NCBI RefSeq assembly: GCF_002160895.1
Contig: NZ_NFLL01000011.1
Coordinates: 25,599 to 89,598 of the forward strand
Length of the DNA: 64,000 nucleotides
Direction: 5' to 3'
From: Faecalibacterium sp. An122
GTDB taxonomy: Bacteria > Bacillota > Clostridia > Oscillospirales > Ruminococcaceae
The position numbers were made by a program, and so were the translations under genes. The notes beneath the pieces are model-generated. The model had not been told where the DNA came from. It was given only the letters and a program-made list of their open reading frames with translations, and did not search any database. The stretch's first letter is position 1; each line of letters starts with the position of its first letter. Positions 59,465 to 64,000 of the stretch are shown piece by piece.

Positions 59465-60883
59465 ATGAGAATTCTGTATGCTTCGTCGGAGGCTACGCCC
59501 TTCGCCAAGTCCGGCGGTCTGGCTGACGTGGCGGGCGCCCTGCCCAAAGCCCTCGTCCGGGACGGCGTGGACGCCCGGGTCATCATGCCCCTGTACGGCG
59601 ACCTCGGCTTCCGCGATCACCTGGAGTACGTCACCAACTATTCTGTTCCTGTGGGCTGGCGCAGCCAGTACTGCGGCCTGTTCAAGGCAGAGTGGGACGG
59701 CGTGACCTACTACTTCCTGGACAACGAATATTATTTCAAGCGCCGCGGCCTGTACGGCTTCTACGATGACGGCGAGCGGTTTGCATTCTTCTCCCGCGCG
59801 GTGCTGGAGACCCTGTTCTATCTGGACTTCACCCCCGACATCATCAACTGCAACGACTGGCAGACGGCTCTGGTGCCCGTGTACCTGAACCTGTACTACC
59901 GTCACCTGGATAAGTTCAACCGGATCAAGACCATCTTCACCATCCACAACATCGCCTATCAGGGCAAGTATGGTCTGGACATCCTGGAGGACACCTGCGG
60001 CATTGGCCGTCGGGATCAGCACATTGTGGAGTACGATGGCTGCGCCAACTTCATGAAGGGCGCCTTCGAGACCGCCGACAAGATCACCACCGTCAGCCCC
60101 TCCTACGCACAGGAGATTCTGGACCCCTGGTTCAGCTATGGCCTGGACGCTCTGCTGCGGGAGAAGCAGTATAAGCTGTGCGGCATCCTGAACGGCATCG
60201 ATCAGGACGCCAACAACCCCGCCACCGATCCCTCCATCCCCTACAACTACAGCACCGCCAACTTCCGCGAGGGCAAGGCGGCCTGTAAGGCAGCCCTGCA
60301 GGATCAGTTCGGCCTGCACAAGGACGGCAGCCCCGTCTTTGCCATGGTCAGCCGCCTGGTGGGCATGAAGGGCTTCGACCTGGTCCAGAGCATCGCCGAT
60401 GGCCTGGTGGATCTGGGCATCGAGCTGGTCATCCTGGGCACCGGCGAGAGCCAGTATGAGGGCTTCTTCTCGGATCTGGCCGCCCGCCGTCCCGGCCGTG
60501 TAGGCGTGTACATCGGCTTCAACAGCGCCCTGGCACAGCAGATCTACGCTGGCGCAGACTGCTTCATCATGCCGTCCAAGAGCGAGCCCTGCGGCCTGGC
60601 CCAGATGGTGTCCTGCCGCTATGGCACCCCGCCCATCGTCCGCGAGACCGGCGGTCTGCGTGACTCCATCCATGACTCCAGCAAGGGCAGCGGCAACGGC
60701 TTCACCTTTGCCGGCTACAGCGCTCATGAGCTGTACGACGCATGCTGCCGCGCCAACGCCGCCTACTACGACAAGGAGAACTGGGAGCACCTGGTGGAGT
60801 ACGCCATGAACTGCGACTTCAGCTGGAGCGTCTCGGCCAAGAGCTACGAGGGCCTCTACAACGAGACCGCCAACCTCTGGTAA
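59465..60883 (+). CDS. glgA: Glycogen synthase
   Basis: A 472-residue GT5 enzyme that elongates glycogen with ADP-glucose. It has the N-terminal substrate loop KSGGLADVAGALPKAL, NCNDWQTALVPVYL, FTIHNIAYQG, and the C-terminal acceptor/donor motif PSKSEPCGLAQMVS with RETGGLRD. GAAGGAGGG precedes the ATG. Last gene of the operon; a terminator follows at 61008-61039. No glycogen phosphorylase gene is in the window. Confidence 0.96.
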   Translation: MRILYASSEATPFAKSGGLADVAGALPKALVRDGVDARVIMPLYGDLGFRDHLEYVTNYSVPVGWRSQYCGLFKAEWDGVTYYFLDNEYYFKRRGLYGFYDDGERFAFFSRAVLETLFYLDFTPDIINCNDWQTALVPVYLNLYYRHLDKFNRIKTIFTIHNIAYQGKYGLDILEDTCGIGRRDQHIVEYDGCANFMKGAFETADKITTVSPSYAQEILDPWFSYGLDALLREKQYKLCGILNGIDQDANNPATDPSIPYNYSTANFREGKAACKAALQDQFGLHKDGSPVFAMVSRLVGMKGFDLVQSIADGLVDLGIELVILGTGESQYEGFFSDLAARRPGRVGVYIGFNSALAQQIYAGADCFIMPSKSEPCGLAQMVSCRYGTPPIVRETGGLRDSIHDSSKGSGNGFTFAGYSAHELYDACCRANAAYYDKENWEHLVEYAMNCDFSWSVSAKSYEGLYNETANLW

Positions 60884-61007
60884 TGTCTTTTTGGGCAGAC
60901 AGAAGGCGGGCCCCTGCATCCTCTCGGAGATCCCTTTTCAGGGAGAGACAGCATGCAGCCGCTGAGAACCCGGCAGGGGAACGCATCTGACCGCGCACCA
61001 ACATAAA

Positions 61008-61042
61008 AAGCCCGCCGTTCCGAAAGGAGCGGCGGGTTTTTG
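61008..61042 (+). terminator. Terminator of the glycogen operon
   Basis: AAGCCCGCCGTTCC / GGAGCGGCGGGTTT with a GAAA-type loop and T-run. Confidence 0.85.
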
Positions 61043-61057
61043 CGTGTTCAGAGGGGG

Positions 61058-61675
61058 TTATTTGCGGCGAATGGCCACGGCGTACATCCCCTGGGCCTGG
61101 TGGCAGGCCTCCACCAGGGCTTTGGGCTGGGGACAGACCCCGTGGTTGTGCCAGGGGTCGTTGAACCAGTAGTTTTCCTCGTCGTAGCCCACCAGCAGCA
61201 GGCAGTGTTCGTTCAGCTTCCAGTCAAAGACTTCGCCGTTGGGCAGACGCCACCGGTCCACGCCGGGCACCGGCTGAAAGTCCAGAGTGGCCCAGAACAC
61301 CACCGGCAGCCCGGCGTCGATGTACCGGGCGCAGAGCTCGGCGGCGGTGCGGCCGGTCTCGTCCACCACTTCCAGGCTGTCCGACGCGCCGGCAGCGTCC
61401 AGCGCGCTCTGAAGGGCCTGGCAGATGCAGGGGGCGTAGCAGCCGTAGCCGGTGTGGTCGTGGGGGTCACCGGGATAGACGTAGTGGGGGTCGGGACCCC
61501 AGAGTTCCCCGTCCTGCTCCCAGAAAGGGGCGTGGGGCAGGTCCCGCTGGATGAAGGTGTCGGGGTCTACCGAGACCCCCACAGCCCCCAGGGCCATCAC
61601 GGCGCTGATGCTCTCGCAGCCGTTGACCCAGCGCTGGGTCTGGTCGATGTAGGGGGCACAGACAATCTTTTTCAT
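61058..61675 (-). CDS. C39-like cysteine peptidase family protein
   Basis: A 205-residue protein, no signal peptide, with intact C39-like catalytic residues: Cys20 in WVNGCESISAVMAL and the His in LNEHCLLLVGYD, followed by the Asp in YWFNDPWHNHG. The family includes peptidases and possible bacteriocin processing proteins, but there is no ABC transporter here. AGGAGG precedes the ATG. It is divergent from the uridine kinase gene and shares a 158-base promoter region with it. Confidence 0.8.
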   Translation of the reverse strand: MKKIVCAPYIDQTQRWVNGCESISAVMALGAVGVSVDPDTFIQRDLPHAPFWEQDGELWGPDPHYVYPGDPHDHTGYGCYAPCICQALQSALDAAGASDSLEVVDETGRTAAELCARYIDAGLPVVFWATLDFQPVPGVDRWRLPNGEVFDWKLNEHCLLLVGYDEENYWFNDPWHNHGVCPQPKALVEACHQAQGMYAVAIRRK

Positions 61676-61707
61676 GCAAATTCCTCCTGAGGCGTGGGAT
61701 AGACTGT

Positions 61708-61724
61708 CAAAACGGAACGTTTTG
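61708..61724. promoter_or_regulatory. Palindrome in the divergent promoter region
   Basis: CAAAACGGAACGTTTTG is a 7-3-7 palindrome. It sits just upstream of a TATGAT -10 box (61728-61733) for the uridine kinase gene, so a bound protein could repress it and the divergent gene. Confidence 0.45.
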
Positions 61725-61833
61725 TGGTATGATTACAAGTAGAATATACAGCGGCTTTACCTTTGGGTAACAAAAGCGCTGGGACCAGTATACTACAAAG
61801 CGGTCTGCTGCGCCAGACCACGCAGGGAGGTAC

Positions 61834-62466
61834 ATGATGAACAGTCTGATTATCGGCATTGCGGGTGGTTCGGGCAGCGGCAAAACGACCCTGGCCCTTC
61901 GCCTGAAAGCACGGTTTGGGGAGGAAGAAGTACGGCTGATCCCTCACGACAGCTACTACAAGCGCCATGACGAGCTGCCCTATGAAAAGCGGTGCCTGCT
62001 GAACTACGACCACCCCGACGCCTTCGACAACGACCTTCTGGTTCATCACCTGAAGGAGCTGAAGGCAGGCCGGGCCATCGACTGCCCGGTCTACGACTAT
62101 TCGATTCACAACCGGTCGGACGAGGTGCGGCACATCGAACCGGCGCCGGTCCTAATTGTGGAGGGGATTCTGCCCTTCACTGAGCCGGCCTTGCTGGAGC
62201 TGTTTGACTACAAGATTTTTGTGGACACCGACGCCGACGAGCGGATTCTCCGCCGCATCCTGCGGGATGTAAAGGAGCGGGGCCGCTCTCTGGACAGCGT
62301 CATCACCCAGTACCTCACCACCGTCAAGCCCATGCACGAGGCCTTTGTAGAGCCCAGCAAGCGCACCGCCGACATCATCGTCCCCAACGGCGGCGAGAAC
62401 GGCCCCGCCCTCGAAATGCTGGTCCACCACATCCGCAGCCTCATCCAGCAGTCCTGCACCCTCTGA
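61834..62466 (+). CDS. udk: Uridine kinase
   Basis: A 210-residue P-loop kinase that phosphorylates uridine and cytidine in pyrimidine salvage. Motifs: IGIAGGSGSGKTTLALRL (Walker A), HDSYYKRHDELPYEKR, NYDHPDAFDNDLL, and VLIVEGILPF. Length is typical. GGGAGG lies five bases before the ATG-ATG start. The stop is followed by the gene-end hairpin of repeat copy C. Confidence 0.94.
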   Translation: MMNSLIIGIAGGSGSGKTTLALRLKARFGEEEVRLIPHDSYYKRHDELPYEKRCLLNYDHPDAFDNDLLVHHLKELKAGRAIDCPVYDYSIHNRSDEVRHIEPAPVLIVEGILPFTEPALLELFDYKIFVDTDADERILRRILRDVKERGRSLDSVITQYLTTVKPMHEAFVEPSKRTADIIVPNGGENGPALEMLVHHIRSLIQQSCTL

Positions 62467-62821
62467 CCTACTTTTCTGGAAGAAAAGTAGGCAAAGGCAA
62501 CGGCGGCGACCGCGTCCAGTGGATGAAACAGGGAGCCGCCGTTGGCGCAGCGCTCCGATTTTCACAAGGGCATTCATGCCCGCAGAGAAAATTGGCTAAG
62601 CGCAAGAGGTTTCACTGGGTACCATGCACTCTCCGGGTCTCCGGCAGTTCCGCGGGGCCGTTACGCTCTGGCTCGCTCCCGGCGTTTGGGGCTGCGCCCC
62701 AGTGCGATGCAAACTCCGACATAGCCTATTTATTTCAAGTTTCAGCGGCGTTCTGCGCCGGTATGTCCCCAAAATTGATCAAAGACAAAATCCTCGCTCC
62801 GTTTGGGGCGGGGATTTTTTG
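62463..62821 (+). repeat. Dispersed gene-end repeat, copy C
   Basis: Starts with CCTACTTTTCTGGAAGAAAAGTAGG at the uridine kinase stop. It contains a unique insert of about 120 bases, then the blocks CACTGGGTACCATG, CTCCGGCAGTTCCGCGGGG, GGCGTTTGGGGCTGCGCCCC, GATGCAAACTCCGACATAGCC and GGCGTTCTGCGCCGGTATGTCCCC, and ends at the terminator hairpin 62788-62820. Confidence 0.8.
62788..62820 (+). terminator. Terminator at the end of repeat copy C
   Basis: AAATCCTCGCTCC / GGGGCGGGGATTT followed by TTTTTT, the same stem family as the one at 50042. Confidence 0.85.
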
Positions 62822-63024
62822 TTTTTAAAGTTCGGTTTTAGCTATTTTTCTGCCGTTCGGGATCATATTGCTCTTTGCGAATTTGCTGCCGCAAATTTTT
62901 GAATCAGAGGGCAGAACCGGGGAAATCTCCTCCGCCTCTCCCACCTCAAAACGGCTTGTATCCAAGATAGACCTTCCCAAACTATATAAAATTAAGCAAA
63001 AATGGAAAATCTTGAAATCGGGTC
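62822..63024. other. AT-rich intergenic stretch before the lipoprotein gene
   Basis: No gene or known RNA seen on either strand. Confidence 0.4.
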
Positions 63025-63053
63025 TTGACACCGGGGGGGGTATGGTATTATAG
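63025..63053 (+). promoter_or_regulatory. Promoter of the lipoprotein gene
   Basis: TTGACA, then an eight-G run and TATGG before TATTAT/TTATAG, at 15 to 17 base spacing. The G-run in the spacer is unusual. The ATG follows 80 bases later with AAGGAGG. Confidence 0.6.
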
Positions 63054-63132
63054 GCACACAAAGGAAAGGACCTTCCTTTGAAACCTGTTTTGGGTCTCTA
63101 TCTTTTACACCATTAAGGAGGAAAAATTCATT

Positions 63133-63789
63133 ATGAAACTCAAGAAAATTGCTTCTCTGATGCTTGCTGGTGTGATGGCTGTCAGCATGCTGGCCGCTTG
63201 CGGTGATACTGATAAGAAGGATCCCGCTTCCAGTGGCGAGCAGAATACTGCTACTAGCTCTTTTGCTAGCACTGTTCTGGAGAAGACCAATGCAACCACT
63301 CAGGCACTGCTGAAAGCTGGCAACAATTCTAAGCTGGCCGATGGCATTGAGTATGCCGCAAAGACTGTAGAGTTTACCGAGGGTAATCGTAGTAATGCTC
63401 TGAATAAGATCGTTGTGCTGGACAGCAATAGCGCCGTTGCAAATGCTGTTTCCAAGTATGTGGTGGGTAACAGTGTGAACTATACTACTGGTAATTGGAA
63501 TCAGTTTACCGGTGTCAGCAATTTGGCTAAGAATAAGAATAGTGGCACTTACTATCAGCTGTACTACACTGCTGGTACTGCTTCTGACGAGTGGATTGCC
63601 AATAGCATCGCTGATGTGATCGATGAAAAGGTTGGGGATCTGCCTGAAAGCACTGATAGTGTCAAGTATGAGTACACTTTGGATGTTGCAAAGGCAACTG
63701 TTGTTGCTGGCAATAGTGCAGATCGTGCAGACGATTGCATCATTATTGGTGTAGCTGTCAGCGTTAAGACCACTAAAGTTGAGTACTAA
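63133..63789 (+). CDS. Secreted lipoprotein of unknown function
   Basis: A 218-residue protein. The signal peptide MKLKKIASLMLAGVMAVSM ends in the lipobox LAAC (Cys23). The mature part starts with an acidic/Ser linker (DTDKKDPASSGEQ) and has no recognised catalytic motif; it is Asn/Thr/Ser-rich. The codons end in T far more often than in the neighbouring genes, which end in C or G. Strong ribosome site AAGGAGG. Expression level is probably high or the gene was acquired. Confidence 0.8.
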   Translation: MKLKKIASLMLAGVMAVSMLAACGDTDKKDPASSGEQNTATSSFASTVLEKTNATTQALLKAGNNSKLADGIEYAAKTVEFTEGNRSNALNKIVVLDSNSAVANAVSKYVVGNSVNYTTGNWNQFTGVSNLAKNKNSGTYYQLYYTAGTASDEWIANSIADVIDEKVGDLPESTDSVKYEYTLDVAKATVVAGNSADRADDCIIIGVAVSVKTTKVEY

Positions 63790-64000
63790 TTCACATTACT
63801 TATAACACCCCCGGCAGCACCATAGCCTAGGGTGATGTAAGGGGCCTTTGAACAAGAGACCGTTTGAAGGCTCGGGTAATAAACCCATCCGATGTGGCGA
63901 CAAAGGGGAATAATTAACCACTATTCCTTCTGTTGTTGATCGCACCAAAACAAAAGAACTTTTGCGTCACGAAAGATAGGGTCCCTCTGCGAGGGCCGGC
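63790..64000 (+). other. Non-coding end of window, possibly structured RNA or leader
   Basis: No ORF of note. Several short stems can be drawn (GGAATA / TATTCC around 63908-63928; GGTCCCTC-TGC-GAGGGCC near the edge). The CACCATAGCCTAGGGTG segment near 63820 is almost self-complementary. I cannot assign an RNA family. Confidence 0.3.

Noticed and set aside
54695..60919. Very long minus-strand frames opposite the glycogen genes
   Set aside because: They have repetitive Val/His/Gly/Asp composition and no ribosome sites, while the plus strand encodes GlgB, GlgC, GlgD and GlgA with intact motifs.
1..64000. CRISPR array or insertion sequence
   Set aside because: No regularly spaced short repeats and no transposase-like frame were seen. 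The only dispersed repeats are the gene-end elements at 49.8-50.3 and 62.5 kb and the att-site repeats.

Overview
The window is GC-rich Firmicutes DNA, most likely from an anaerobic gut member of the Oscillospiraceae (Subdoligranulum/Gemmiger/Faecalibacterium neighbourhood). The evidence is Gram-positive signals (AGGAGG ribosome sites, lipobox, sortase, CnaB surface proteins), the clostridial glgB-glgC-glgD-glgA cluster, and an N-terminus on the last lipoprotein that is typical of this group. The genus is inference.

Bases 1 to about 21,920 are the right-hand part of an integrative conjugative element (Tn1549/CTn type). Nearly everything reads leftward. From the right end inward there is a remnant of tRNA-Ser(CGA) cut at its anticodon loop (attachment site), short direct repeats that look like integrase arm sites, and a two-HTH excisionase-like protein. 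Next comes a long train of overlapping genes for anti-restriction and polyvalent transfer proteins: three ArdA-like proteins, an ADP-ribosyltransferase-like protein, DUF4314, DUF3849, YodL, AbrB-like and SpoVG-like proteins, and a Dam-type methylase. Last come a sortase, a toxin-antitoxin pair, a CAP protein and a giant thioester/CnaB adhesin that runs off the left edge. Many unrelated proteins of the train end in a related short tail (consensus P-x-M-G-G-M-[ST]-[ML]). Relaxase, coupling protein, VirB4 and integrase are not in the window.

Bases 22,000 to 64,000 are chromosomal backbone. The most unusual locus is a leftward operon at 22.8-28.1 kb. It encodes a MotA/ExbB-like channel fused to a degenerate EAL domain, a MotB-like TM segment fused to CnaB-like extracellular repeats, and a Wzz/tyrosine-kinase fusion, with a VanZ-like gene behind. 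It looks like an ion-driven, possibly c-di-GMP-sensing surface machine that I cannot match to a named system. Then follow an ABC exporter, an arsenic cluster (arsR, permease, thioredoxin-like, arsC) with two matching operators, cyclophilin, an FAD oxidoreductase, several membrane or regulatory genes, and a pseudo-C39 protein.

At 41.0-48.9 kb one rightward operon encodes aromatic amino acid synthesis (pheA, aroB, aroC, an aroE-aroK fusion, aroF, aroA, tyrA). At 49.9-52.8 kb two orphan phage-tail-fibre-like genes are flanked by a dispersed gene-end repeat, whose third copy lies at 62.5 kb. A G5/3D cell wall protein, the glycogen operon (glgB with a histone-like basic tail), a C39-like protease, uridine kinase and a T-ending-codon lipoprotein complete the window.
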